The notes beneath the pieces were generated by a model. The model was given only the letters and a program-made list of their open reading frames with translations, was not told the DNA's origin and did no database searches. 42,795 nt of DNA from Alphaproteobacteria bacterium (GTDB lineage Bacteria > Pseudomonadota > Alphaproteobacteria > Reyranellales > Reyranellaceae). Every line of letters begins with the position of its first letter. Position 1 is the first letter of the stretch. Positions 22,653 through 30,923 of this stretch are shown piece by piece. The position numbers and the translations under genes were made by a program. The stretch spans positions 1-42,795 of the forward strand of contig JAFAKN010000386.1 of assembly GCA_019235415.1 (NCBI GenBank), in the 5' to 3' direction.

Positions 22653-24086
22653 TCACGGCAAGCCCGCTACCTTGCGCGCATCGCCGGTCATTTCGAGGAT
22701 GTGCAGGCCGGTGTTGGCGCGATCGACGATGTAGATCAGGCCGCGATCGTCGGTCTCGACGTTGTTGGTCTGGATCGCGGTCTTGCAGCGGTCCTTGCCG
22801 TCGACCTTCACGCAGCGCTTGTCGGTCTTGTCGGTGATCGCCGGGATGAAGTAGCCGACCTCTCTCGGCTGGAACGGGTCGCGCACGTCGAGGGCGCGCA
22901 CGCCGGCGTTGAAGAAGGCAATGAAGGCCATCTTCTTGTAGTAGACCGCAGCCATGCTCTCGTTGGACGAGTGCGAGCCGAACCGTCCGCCGCGCTGGCA
23001 GAAATTGCCGCTGGCCTCCGGCGCCGTCCAGTTCGACACGACCATCGGCCGGCTCTCGATCGAGACGTCGGCGAACCACACCATCTGCCGCGCCTCCTGG
23101 CATTCGTTGAGGATCGCCTCGTCGACGATCATGACGAAGTCGCGCGTGGCACCGTCCTTGTCGTGGGCGAACTCGGCCACCGGCATTTTCAGCATCGGGA
23201 ACGTCGTGTGGGCGCCGTTCCACGACGACATCGCAAGCTCGCCGACGACCGGTGCGCGCAGGTTCTCGGGCGTCGGCTCCTTAGGTCCCTTTAGAAGCTT
23301 CTCACGGTCGACGATCTGCAGCATGCCACCTTTGTTGGTGCCATAGCCGAAGTAGACCCGATTGCCCTGCGGGCCGGTCGAGATCGGCCCGTGCAGCTCG
23401 GTCGGGACGGCGCCCGTCGCGCCGGGCTGCTGGCCGGGCAGGCCGAAGTCGCGGATCTTCACCGGGTGTGCAGGATCGCTCAGATCGTAGATCTGGGTCA
23501 TGCGCTTGGTGCGCCAGTCCGGCGCGCCGGAGACGAGGTAGGCGATGCCGGTGTCGCACTCCCACCAGCTCTTGTGCGTGTCCTTGAGCCCGTCCAGCCG
23601 CCCCACCAGCACCGGGTTGGTGGGATCGACGACGTTCCAGATCTCATGCGCCTCGCCGCCGAAGGTGCGCAGCATGTAGACGGCCAGCTTGTCGGCGTGC
23701 GGCAGGCTCGCCCCGTCGCACACCCGCACCATCTGCGCACCGCCCGCCTCGTAAGTGCCGGGCGCGCCGGGAAGATGCTTTAGGTATTTCGGGTTGGCGG
23801 GGTCGGTCACGTCGACGATCGATGTACCGTTGGGCTCGGCCTTGCCGGTGAGCGGATTGACCGGCGTCGGGATCTCGTCGGTGCCGCCGTGATGGCCGAT
23901 ATAGGCGATCCATCGGTTGCCCTGATGATGGATGGTCGGCTGGTAGGCGCTGCGGGCCTGCAGGTCGTTGTAGCCGACCATACGCATGTTCGAGCTCTCC
24001 GGCGGCGCCCCCACCTTCTGGCTCTGCGCGTGGACAACAGCTGGCGCGACCAAGAGAACGGCGGCGACGACACCCTGGCGTATCAT
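22653..24086 (-). CDS. Exported LVIVD-repeat beta-propeller protein
   Basis: 477 aa. A signal peptide (MIRQGVVAAVLLVAPAVVHA, cleavage after AHA) leads to a periplasmic propeller with repeated VDVTDPANPKYL, VVDPTNPVLVGRL, YDLSDPAHPVKI and LDVRDPFQPREV blocks, the LVIVD pattern. Paired Cys in the second half (residues near MIVDEAILNECQ, GNFCQRGG, RCVKVDGKDRC) may form disulfides. Function is unknown; such proteins are scaffolds or lyase-like surface proteins. The ATG at 24086 has GGGAGA upstream. Confidence 0.85.
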   Translation of the reverse strand: MIRQGVVAAVLLVAPAVVHAQSQKVGAPPESSNMRMVGYNDLQARSAYQPTIHHQGNRWIAYIGHHGGTDEIPTPVNPLTGKAEPNGTSIVDVTDPANPKYLKHLPGAPGTYEAGGAQMVRVCDGASLPHADKLAVYMLRTFGGEAHEIWNVVDPTNPVLVGRLDGLKDTHKSWWECDTGIAYLVSGAPDWRTKRMTQIYDLSDPAHPVKIRDFGLPGQQPGATGAVPTELHGPISTGPQGNRVYFGYGTNKGGMLQIVDREKLLKGPKEPTPENLRAPVVGELAMSSWNGAHTTFPMLKMPVAEFAHDKDGATRDFVMIVDEAILNECQEARQMVWFADVSIESRPMVVSNWTAPEASGNFCQRGGRFGSHSSNESMAAVYYKKMAFIAFFNAGVRALDVRDPFQPREVGYFIPAITDKTDKRCVKVDGKDRCKTAIQTNNVETDDRGLIYIVDRANTGLHILEMTGDARKVAGLP

Positions 24087-24180
24087 GGCGTTTCTCCCTG
24101 GATTGGCCGGATTATACGCCGCATCCCGCGAACCGCGATGTCCTTGACCCTCCTTGCCGCCAAACGCATTTTCGCCGGCA

Positions 24181-24489
24181 ATGAACGTCGAGCACCTGTT
24201 CCTGTACTTCCTGGCTTGTGGGGCGCTGACCTTTCCGTTGACGCTGTCGGCCGTCTTCCTCGGCCGTTCGCTGCTGGGCGGCGGCCGTGACGGCGCCCCC
24301 GGCGCGGACCGTGGCGGCGCCTTCGAGCGGGCGCTCACCCTCTCGCTCGCTGTCTGGATCGTGGGATCGCTGGTGTTCTACGCCCTTGCGGTGCAGGTGG
24401 AACGCCGCAAGCCGTGCCTCGAGCAGCATACCAACCAGCTCACGGCCTTTTGCAAGAAGGAGCTGGGCTCGACCGAGCCCGACGATTGA
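24181..24489 (+). CDS. Small two-helix membrane protein, unknown
   Basis: 102 aa from ATG 24181. Two membrane segments (about 5-28, FLYFLACGALTFPLTLSAVFLG; about 52-70, LTLSLAVWIVGSLVFYALAV) flank a Gly/Arg-rich cytoplasmic loop; the C-terminus has two Cys (KPCLEQH, FCKKEL). A TTG at 24154 could add 9 residues. No good ribosome site is seen at either. It precedes the molybdenum hydroxylase genes by about 100 bases; a link is not established. Confidence 0.55.
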   Translation: MNVEHLFLYFLACGALTFPLTLSAVFLGRSLLGGGRDGAPGADRGGAFERALTLSLAVWIVGSLVFYALAVQVERRKPCLEQHTNQLTAFCKKELGSTEPDD

Positions 24490-24593
24490 CGGCCTCCGCG
24501 GCCAAGGATCAAGATCGCTGAAAAGTAAAGAAGAATACGCACGGCCCCAAGGGCACGTGCGACGGCGATCTCAGCATCTGCCACGGAGGAAAC

Positions 24594-25064
24594 ATGATCA
24601 CGCTCCTCATCAACGGCCAGTCGCGCCAGGTCGACACGGCCGACGACACACCGCTGCTCTGGATCATCCGCGAGCAGCTGCAAATGACCGGCACCAAGTT
24701 CGGTTGTGGTGCCGGTCTCTGCGGCGCGTGCACGGTGCATCTCGACGGCGTCGCGGTGCGTTCCTGCCAGACCTCGGCCAAGCAGGCGGCCGGCAAGAGG
24801 ATCACCACCATCGAAGGCCTTGGCGGCGGCAAGCCGCATGCCTTGCAGGTCGCCTGGGAGGCCGAGCAGGTGCCCCAGTGCGGCTACTGCCAGTCGGGCC
24901 AGATCATGCAGGCCGCTTCGCTGCTGGCCAAGAATCCCGATCCGACCAAGCAGGAGATCGTCGACCACATGGACGGCAATCTCTGTCGATGCATGACCTA
25001 CGGGCGCATCCAGCGCGCCATCGTTCGCGCTGCCGCCGACATGCGTGCCAAGTCGGGAGCCTGA
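24594..25064 (+). CDS. iorA: Molybdenum hydroxylase small subunit, (2Fe-2S)-binding
   Basis: 156 aa. Plant-type [2Fe-2S] ligands C38, C43, C46, C58 ([15 protein letters not shown]), then the second, all-helical cluster C96, C99, C131, C133 ([19 protein letters not shown]). The short form without FAD domain matches the isoquinoline 1-oxidoreductase alpha / aldehyde oxidase small subunit. It passes electrons from the Mo subunit. GGAGGAAAC precedes the ATG, a strong ribosome site. The next gene starts 3 bases after its stop. The symbol is by similarity; the substrate may differ. Confidence 0.88.
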   Translation: MITLLINGQSRQVDTADDTPLLWIIREQLQMTGTKFGCGAGLCGACTVHLDGVAVRSCQTSAKQAAGKRITTIEGLGGGKPHALQVAWEAEQVPQCGYCQSGQIMQAASLLAKNPDPTKQEIVDHMDGNLCRCMTYGRIQRAIVRAAADMRAKSGA

Positions 25065-25067
25065 GCC

Positions 25068-27359
25068 ATGACACATATCACCCGAACCCCCGAGAAACTC
25101 CCTGAGAAGCGCATCGACCTCGATCGACGGAACTTTCTGATCGGCTCGACGGCCGCCGGCCTCGCCTTCGGCTACGTCGCGCACGGCATCAGCGAAGCAT
25201 TGGCCGCGCCGGCCAAGTTCGCGCCGACTGCGTGGTACTCGATCGCCCCCGACGGCAAGGTCACCGTGATGGTGGGCAAGGCCGAGATGGGCCAGCACGT
25301 CTCCTCGACGATGGCGCAGATCGTCGCCGAAGAGCTCGAGGCCGACTGGCGGACGATGAACATCGAGTTGGTCGGCAACGATCCCAAGTACAACGACCCC
25401 GTGCTCGGGGCGTTGATCACCGGCGGTTCGTGGAGCACGCGTATGAACTTCGACGCTATGAGCCGTGCCGGCGCCGCCGGGCGGCTCACGCTGATCGAGG
25501 CGGGGGCGGCGATGATGGGCGTGCCGGCATCCGAATGCCGCGCGTCCAACGGCCAGGTCATCCACGGCAAGACCGGCAAGAAGGTGAGTTATGCCAAGAT
25601 CGTCGCCGACGGCAAGGCGAGCAAGGTATGGACGCCCGACGAGCTCAAGGCGCTGAAGCTCAAGACGCCGGACCAGTACGTGCTGGTCGGCCAGTCGGTG
25701 CCGCAGCTCGACATCCCGCCCAAGACCAACGGGACTGCCAAGTACGGCATCGACGCCATGGCGCCCGGCATGCTGTACGGCAAGCCGGTCGTGCCGCCGG
25801 TGCGCTACGGGGCGAAGGTGACCGCGGTCGACGATCAGGCCGCCAAGAAGGTGCCGGGCTTCGTCAAGGCAGTGACCCTCGACGACAAGACCGGCACGAC
25901 GTCGGGCTGGGTGGTGGCGGTCGCCAACAGCTATCCGGCCGCCAAGCAGGCGGCCGAGGCGCTCAAGATCAGCTACGACAAGGGGCCGTACGCCAACGTC
26001 TCCGACCAGACGCTGATCGACGAGGCCAAGCGCCTGCAGCAGTCGGCCGAGTCCGGCCAGCTGTTCGTCAAGAACGGCGACGCCGCCGGCGCCATCGGCG
26101 GTGCGGCCAAGGTGCTGGAGGGCGAGTATTTCACCTCGATCGACATCCACGCGCCGCTCGAGCCGATGAACGCGACGGCCTACGAGAAGGACGGCGTGTG
26201 GCACGTCCACACCGGCAACCAGTTCGCCTCGCGCACCGGCGGCATCGCCGCGGCGGCGCTCGGGGTCGATCCCAAGACCGTGGTGCTGCACCAGTACTTC
26301 CTGGGCGGCGGCTTCGGCCGCCGGCTCGACGCCGACATGGTGATCCCGGCCGTGCTGGCCGCGAAGTCCATCGGCAAGCCGGTGAAGCTGATCTACGCCC
26401 GCGAAGACGACATGGCGATGGACTTCACCCGGCCGCTCACCTACCAGAAGGTGAAGGCCGGGCTCGACGCCAACGGCAATCTCGTGGGCTTCGCGCACGA
26501 CGTCGTGTCGGCCTGGCCGACGGCGCGCTGGGGCATCCCCGAGTTCCTCACGCCGGCGGTCGATAAGAAGGGCCCGCTCGACAGCTTCACGGTGAACGGC
26601 GCGGACTTCTGGTACACCGTGCCCAACCACCAGGTGCGCGCCATCTTGAACGAGCTCGCGCAGAAGGCGACGCCCTCCGGACAGCTTCGCTCGGTGGCGC
26701 CGGGTTGGACCTTCTGGGCGGTCGAAAGCATGATGGACGAGCTCGCCCATGCCGCGGGCAAGGATCCGGTCGACTTCCGGCTCGCCCTCTTGGACGGCGC
26801 CGGCGACAACAAGGTGGGCGCCAAGAAGCTCGCCAATGCGCTACGCACCGCCGTCGGCCGCTCGGGCTACGGCGCGGTGTCGCTGCCCAAGAACAGCGGC
26901 ATCGGCATCGCCTGCGTCAGCGCCCAGGAGCGCGCCACCGCCACCTGGACGGCCTGCGCCGCCCAGGTCGAGGTCGATCCCAAGACCGGCGAGTTCCAGG
27001 TCAAGCGCCTGACCCTCGCCATGGATCTCGGCACCGTGGTCAATCCCGACGGTGTCAAGGCACAGATCGAGGGCTCGACCCTGTGGGGCATGTCGCTGGC
27101 GCTATTCGAGAAGGCACCGCTCGACAAGGGCGCACTGCAGGTCTCGAACTTCAACGACTACACGCCCCTGCGCATGAGCCAGATGCCGGACCTCGACATC
27201 AGCATCATCGCCAACAACGACCCACCGTCGGGCTGCGGCGAGCCCGCCGTGACGGTGGTCGCCCCGGCGATCGCCAACGCGATCTACAACGCCGTCGGCG
27301 CTCGCGTGCGCTCGCTGCCGATCACCGCCGAGGCGGTGAAGGCCGCGATGAAGACCTGA
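25068..27359 (+). CDS. iorB: Molybdenum hydroxylase large subunit (IorB-type, Tat-exported)
   Basis: 763 aa. N-terminal Tat signal with R20-R21-N-F-L and a hydrophobic stretch to about residue 45, so the folded complex, with the small subunit as passenger, is probably exported to the periplasm. The Mo-pterin domain shows GGGFGRRLDADM, FTRPLTYQKVKAG and the C-terminal PSGCGEPAV with the catalytic Glu. It hydroxylates N-heterocycles or oxidises aldehydes with water as oxygen source and a cytochrome acceptor. No XdhC-type maturation gene is adjacent. Confidence 0.9.
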   Translation: MTHITRTPEKLPEKRIDLDRRNFLIGSTAAGLAFGYVAHGISEALAAPAKFAPTAWYSIAPDGKVTVMVGKAEMGQHVSSTMAQIVAEELEADWRTMNIELVGNDPKYNDPVLGALITGGSWSTRMNFDAMSRAGAAGRLTLIEAGAAMMGVPASECRASNGQVIHGKTGKKVSYAKIVADGKASKVWTPDELKALKLKTPDQYVLVGQSVPQLDIPPKTNGTAKYGIDAMAPGMLYGKPVVPPVRYGAKVTAVDDQAAKKVPGFVKAVTLDDKTGTTSGWVVAVANSYPAAKQAAEALKISYDKGPYANVSDQTLIDEAKRLQQSAESGQLFVKNGDAAGAIGGAAKVLEGEYFTSIDIHAPLEPMNATAYEKDGVWHVHTGNQFASRTGGIAAAALGVDPKTVVLHQYFLGGGFGRRLDADMVIPAVLAAKSIGKPVKLIYAREDDMAMDFTRPLTYQKVKAGLDANGNLVGFAHDVVSAWPTARWGIPEFLTPAVDKKGPLDSFTVNGADFWYTVPNHQVRAILNELAQKATPSGQLRSVAPGWTFWAVESMMDELAHAAGKDPVDFRLALLDGAGDNKVGAKKLANALRTAVGRSGYGAVSLPKNSGIGIACVSAQERATATWTACAAQVEVDPKTGEFQVKRLTLAMDLGTVVNPDGVKAQIEGSTLWGMSLALFEKAPLDKGALQVSNFNDYTPLRMSQMPDLDISIIANNDPPSGCGEPAVTVVAPAIANAIYNAVGARVRSLPITAEAVKAAMKT

Positions 27360-27369
27360 GTCCGGTCAT

Positions 27370-27531
27370 CACCTCCCCCGTCAAACGGGGGAGGTGCCCC
27401 GCTTGCGGGGCGGAGGGGGAAGGCCGCGAAGAGGATATTTGTAGGTTGCCGATCTGAAATCGGCGCTGCCCTTTCTGCGGCCTTCCCCCTCCGGTCCTTC
27501 GGACCACCTCCCCCGTAAGACGGGGGAGGTG
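27370..27531. repeat. Composite element with 55-bp imperfect terminal inverted repeats (BIME-like)
   Basis: Left and right ends share hairpin CACCTCCCCCG...CGGGGGAGGTG (27370-27396 and 27505-27531), a second small hairpin of different sequence, then CGGAGGGGGAAGGCCGC in inverted orientation. The centre (27427-27474) is AT-richer. It fills most of the gap between iorB and the P-loop gene. Small-hairpin sequences differ while pairing is kept (CCCCGCTTGCGGGG versus TCCGAAGGA), as for a structured repeat. Confidence 0.75.
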
Positions 27532-27618
27532 CAAAGAGCGGCTTGCCCCACGCTACACGCACCGGTAGTGTCTCCGTGTCAGGCGCAACGACGCCTGCAA
27601 GAACGTGGGGAGTACCGC

Positions 27619-28800
27619 ATGGCCGACGATTATGCCCCTCGGGCACCGGCGCTGACTTTCTGGATGCTGTGGAAGCAGGCGTTGCGCGACGCACAGGGCA
27701 AAGAGGTCCAGGACGCCATCACCTACTCCTACGTCTGGCTGGCCGACCAGACCGGCCACATCTTCCAGGGCTTCGTCGCGCATTTCCTCTCGGGGCTGGT
27801 GATTTGCCACGTGCTTACATGCTGGTTCAGCATATCGCCCTGGACTTGCAAATGGGGCCCGCTGTTCCTCGGCATAGCCGTGGTGACCGGCTGGGAGGTG
27901 CGGGCCTACATCGGGGCCGTGCGCGGCGCCACCGGCCTGTTCCCGCTTGATCGTCGCCTGTTGCGCCAGAACGCCGCCATCGCGAGCTTCTATATGGCGC
28001 TGGGTGTGGCGCTTGCCGCCGTCACCGGCGTAGTCGACGTCTGGGTGCAGGTCATTGGCGCCGTCGTCGCCTTGATCCTCGGCCTTGGGCTGGCACCGCC
28101 CTGGGTCCGCCAGAAGATGATCTGGCAGAAGGCGTCGCTGCCGTTTCTGTTCCGCCTCGCCGACCTGCAGCGCACGCTCGGCATGGACAAGGCGAAGGCC
28201 CTGCAGAACTGGATCGACGAGGAGGCACCGCCGTCGGGACCAGGACCGCGGCAGATCGTGATCGGCGGCCCGATCGGCTCGGGTCGCACCGACATCGCCA
28301 CGGGCATCGGCACCGAGTTCGCCTTCAAGGCCGCGACCGTGCGCTATCTCAGCCTGGGCGCGCTGCTCGAGTTCGCCGCCCAAATGCCGCTCGGCGACGA
28401 CAGCGGCCCGGACAATCTCGACTACTGGCCCTGGTACCACGCCCAGGTGCTGATCATCGACGACATCGGCCCGGTGATCGCCGACCACGGCGCCGCCGGC
28501 AAGGCCGACACCCAGCGCTTCGAGGACCTGCTCAAGACCGGCCTCAAGCCGATCCTCGGCCTGCTCGCCCAGCGGCACACCGTATGGGTGTTCGGCGACC
28601 TGCAGGATCCCAAGCACACAGGCATGAAGAACCACATCCTCGACACGCTCGCTGCCATGATCGCCAAGTACTGCAACGCGACCAGGACCGCCCTGGTGAT
28701 CGAACTCAAGCAGCAGCGCCCACCGCGGATGCGTCGGCCGGCGCTGGAGATCGTGGCCCAGACCAACGCCCGCATGGCCGAGGTGGCACGGGCGCCGTAA
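27619..28800 (+). CDS. Membrane-anchored P-loop/AAA-like ATPase with Arg for the Walker A Lys
   Basis: 393 aa. Residues 45-160 hold about four membrane helices (HFLSGLVICHVLTCWF; GPLFLGIAVVTGW; AIASFYMALGVALAAV; VQVIGAVVALILGLGL). From residue 205 a cytoplasmic P-loop domain follows: Walker A G217-P-I-G-S-G-R-T224 has Arg instead of Lys; Walker B is VLIIDD (277-282). The layout of the domain (a DnaA/IstB-like ATPase with little insertion) is my reading. Arg at this position usually weakens ATP hydrolysis. The ATG at 27619 has GGGGAG upstream. Alone in its direction, after iorB and a repeat element. Function unknown. Confidence 0.75.
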   Translation: MADDYAPRAPALTFWMLWKQALRDAQGKEVQDAITYSYVWLADQTGHIFQGFVAHFLSGLVICHVLTCWFSISPWTCKWGPLFLGIAVVTGWEVRAYIGAVRGATGLFPLDRRLLRQNAAIASFYMALGVALAAVTGVVDVWVQVIGAVVALILGLGLAPPWVRQKMIWQKASLPFLFRLADLQRTLGMDKAKALQNWIDEEAPPSGPGPRQIVIGGPIGSGRTDIATGIGTEFAFKAATVRYLSLGALLEFAAQMPLGDDSGPDNLDYWPWYHAQVLIIDDIGPVIADHGAAGKADTQRFEDLLKTGLKPILGLLAQRHTVWVFGDLQDPKHTGMKNHILDTLAAMIAKYCNATRTALVIELKQQRPPRMRRPALEIVAQTNARMAEVARAP

Positions 28801-28958
28801 GGCCTGGCGGGCGCCAAGGTCCGAGCGTCGGTTCCGCGACACACCCGAAGCGCATCGTTGCCAAGGAGGCAGCTATGCCACCGATGACAACGGGTGTCCT
28901 TTGGCGAGCGCATTGCGCACATCTGGACGGGCCGTCTAAAGTATTTTAGCAATACTAC

Positions 28959-28986
28959 TTGAGCAACACTAATGTTCTTCTTATCT
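28959..28986 (+). promoter_or_regulatory. Candidate promoter of the AT-rich island
   Basis: TTGAGC (28959-28964), 16-base spacer, TTATCT (28981-28986) roughly resemble -35 and -10 boxes in a locally AT-rich stretch 36 bases before the ATG at 29023. Weak match; the rest of 28801-28958 shows nothing clear. Confidence 0.25.
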
Positions 28987-28988
28987 TC

Positions 28989-29016
28989 TCTCCATGGGTC
29001 AGGCCAACCATGGAGA
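28989..29016 (+). promoter_or_regulatory. Hairpin sequestering the ribosome site of the gene at 29023
   Basis: TCTCCATGG (28989-28997) pairs perfectly with CCATGGAGA (29008-29016) across a 10-base loop. The GGAG ribosome site (29012-29015) lies in the right arm, so folding would hide it. Translational control is inferred. Confidence 0.45.
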
Positions 29017-29022
29017 CCAGCA

Positions 29023-29592
29023 ATGGCATCGATTGCTCTAAGGCAGTATCCGATTGATAAAATTCCCATCAAGTTGTCCGCTCACAACTACCTCGTTCTG
29101 TACGACAATCAGGGGAATCTTGTTGCCGAACTCCATGGTCTCGCACAGGACCCAGTCACAGGGGGTTACAAGGAGTTTGGTCGTAGCAGTGACTACCTTC
29201 GCGGCGTGCCCTACGACGTTCGGGCGGGTGAGACTTCCGGGCTAAATCAACTGGGTCAAAACGAACGTGTGCTGTGGCAGGGACCCGGCACAGCAGAGCG
29301 ATGGCAAGCAGCGAACGACGCGCTCGACGCCATCAATCGCCGAGGTCTCACCTACAACTTCTCGGGCGGCGACCTCAATGGACCACGAGACTGGGATAGT
29401 CCGGCTCCGCCCGTCATCGCCGGCAACGGCAACTCGGTCAATCGCACGTTGATCGACGCGATGGGGTTGGAGGTGCCTAGTATGCCGAGAATGGCACCCG
29501 GCACGGAGAACCCGCTCCTGTCCCAGAATGAGATCGATGCAATTCGCGCCAGAAATGGCTTCCCGCGGCCGCCGCGCGGCTGGTTGTTCTAG
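29023..29592 (+). CDS. Cysteine-free toxin-like protein of unknown family
   Basis: 189 aa from ATG 29023, GGAG 8 bases upstream. No signal peptide, no Cys, no membrane helix. An N-terminal HNYLVLYDNQGNLVAELHG strand pair and a C-terminal GNGNSVNRTLIDAMGL helix are the two most conserved-looking parts; an HxxLV...NS(V)...L.A.G layout reminds me of amidase-like domains at the ends of secreted effectors and RTX-type proteins, from memory and not confirmed. Codon use is visibly less GC-biased than in neighbouring genes. Two duplicated lipoprotein genes follow. Confidence 0.6.
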   Translation: MASIALRQYPIDKIPIKLSAHNYLVLYDNQGNLVAELHGLAQDPVTGGYKEFGRSSDYLRGVPYDVRAGETSGLNQLGQNERVLWQGPGTAERWQAANDALDAINRRGLTYNFSGGDLNGPRDWDSPAPPVIAGNGNSVNRTLIDAMGLEVPSMPRMAPGTENPLLSQNEIDAIRARNGFPRPPRGWLF

Positions 29593-29720
29593 GTAGCTAC
29601 TGCGACGGCATTGCTGACACCCGAAATGGATCAGTGTCAGCTGCGCCAAGCCGCGCCCGGCTGCGGTCCAGCGCTGCAGGCGAGGTTGGCGTTGCCATGG
29701 GGACCGTAACACCACTACAT

Positions 29721-29745
29721 AGTATTGATTATATAATATACAAGT
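29721..29745 (+). promoter_or_regulatory. AT-rich stretch, possible promoter
   Basis: This is the most AT-rich point of the window and contains TATAAT at 29732-29737, about 20 bases before the first lipoprotein ATG. No matching -35 is visible. The remaining bases of 29593-29756 show nothing else. Confidence 0.25.
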
Positions 29746-29756
29746 GTAGGTTGTAT

Positions 29757-30329
29757 ATGCCGCCGACTTTCGGAGGTGCTTCTCGTGCTACTTTGATATT
29801 CGCTTGGGTGAGCCTCTGCTTGGCCGCTTGCTTCTATACGGAGGAAGACAAGTGGAGGGGGTGTTGTATGGTAAAGATCGTCGAGGACGAGACTTCGAGC
29901 TCGCCCGCTCGAAGAGCAATCATCGGCTGGCAGCAGAGAACGTGGTTCGAGGGCGACGGCAGAGCTGAGGATTGGGGCGACTCGGCCTATCGCGGAAGTT
30001 GGAAGAACCATCAAATCGAGTCAGCGCTAGCGGACTTCCAAGCGGCCAATCCCGGCACGCCCGCCAGCGCATACCTCAACAGTCTCGGAATGGCCTGCAA
30101 GGCGCCGTCTGGTCCATCGCCAGCCGATGTCCGTTGCGAGATCGAGTTGCCGATCGGCGTCCGCTGCGACATCTTGTTCGGCGTTCCCGGAAGTCCGCCC
30201 ATTCCGAAGCAATTGGAAGGACAAGTTCCGGCCATCCTGAGGACGAGCGTCGCGCTCCCGCCGTCAGGAGGCCTCGAGGTTTCCACCCGAATCTTGCCGG
30301 TCCCTGGCGGACGGCTGTGCCACCGATAG
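29757..30329 (+). CDS. Putative lipoprotein, first copy of a tandem pair
   Basis: 190 aa from ATG 29757. A hydrophobic N-terminus ends in the lipobox L-A-A-C25, then FYTEEDKW, so it is likely a lipoprotein. The exported part has a C-C pair (RGCCMVKIV), QIESALADFQAANPG, two further Cys (MACKAP, VRCEIELPIGVRCD) and a C-terminal strand STRILPVPGGRLCHR. No family recognised. GGAGGT before codon 7 suggests that the true start may be the TTG at 29793, where the second copy also aligns. With the toxin-like gene before it, an immunity role is a hypothesis only. Confidence 0.65.
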   Translation: MPPTFGGASRATLIFAWVSLCLAACFYTEEDKWRGCCMVKIVEDETSSSPARRAIIGWQQRTWFEGDGRAEDWGDSAYRGSWKNHQIESALADFQAANPGTPASAYLNSLGMACKAPSGPSPADVRCEIELPIGVRCDILFGVPGSPPIPKQLEGQVPAILRTSVALPPSGGLEVSTRILPVPGGRLCHR

Positions 30330-30341
30330 CTCACCTCGGAG

Positions 30342-30923
30342 GTGCGTGCCACTTTGCTCTGCGCTTGGGCGAGCCTCTGCTTGGCCACTTGCTTCTACAC
30401 CGAGGAAGACAAGTGGAAGGTCTGTTGCTGGCTCCATATCGTCCAGGACGAGACATCGAGCTCGCCCGCTCGAAGAACGATCGTCGCCTGGCAGCGGGAA
30501 ACCTTGTTCGCGGGCAACGGCAGCGCTGCGGATGCAGGCGTCTCAGCGTCTCCGGGCAGTTGGAAGGGCCATCAAATCGAGTCGGCGCTCTCGGGCTTCC
30601 AAGCGGCCAATCCCGGGGCGCCAGCGAGCGCCTATTTCAAAACCCTTGGAATGATTTGCAAAGCGCCGCCGACGCCCTGGCCTGACAATGTCCGCTGCGA
30701 GATCGAATTGCCGATCATCATCCGCTGCAGCACCGTATTCCTCCCTTTCGGAGGCCCGCCGATGCCGAGAGAACTCGAAGGTCAGATTTCGGCAACCTTA
30801 TGGACGAGCGTCGCGCTTCCATCGTCGGGGGACCTCAAGGTTTCCACGCGAATCCTGCCGGTCCCCGGGGGGACGGCTCTGTCAGCGATAGCTCGGCGCA
30901 CCGCTTCGATCCTTCACAGCTGA
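30342..30923 (+). CDS. Putative lipoprotein, second copy, 3' frameshifted
   Basis: 193 aa as read from GTG 30342 (or TTG 30354). Matches the first copy along its length: LCLATCFYTEEDKW, DETSSSPARR, HQIESALSGFQAANPG, STRILPVPGG. The lipobox is L-A-T-C17. At a run of six G (30867-30872) the frame shifts: removing one G restores RLCQR and a TAG at 30892, the same ending as the first copy. As read, the protein gains a foreign tail (TALSAIARRTASILHS) and overlaps the amidase gene by 10 bases. Either a recent +1 change or a sequencing error. Confidence 0.6.
   Translation: MRATLLCAWASLCLATCFYTEEDKWKVCCWLHIVQDETSSSPARRTIVAWQRETLFAGNGSAADAGVSASPGSWKGHQIESALSGFQAANPGAPASAYFKTLGMICKAPPTPWPDNVRCEIELPIIIRCSTVFLPFGGPPMPRELEGQISATLWTSVALPSSGDLKVSTRILPVPGGTALSAIARRTASILHS

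Noticed and set aside
27370-27531. CRISPR-like or IS element
   Set aside because: No regular spacers and no transposase frame; the pattern is paired inverted palindromes.
29023-29592. Papain-like/NlpC-type peptidase effector
   Set aside because: The protein has no Cys at all, so a Cys-His peptidase is excluded; the class is left open.
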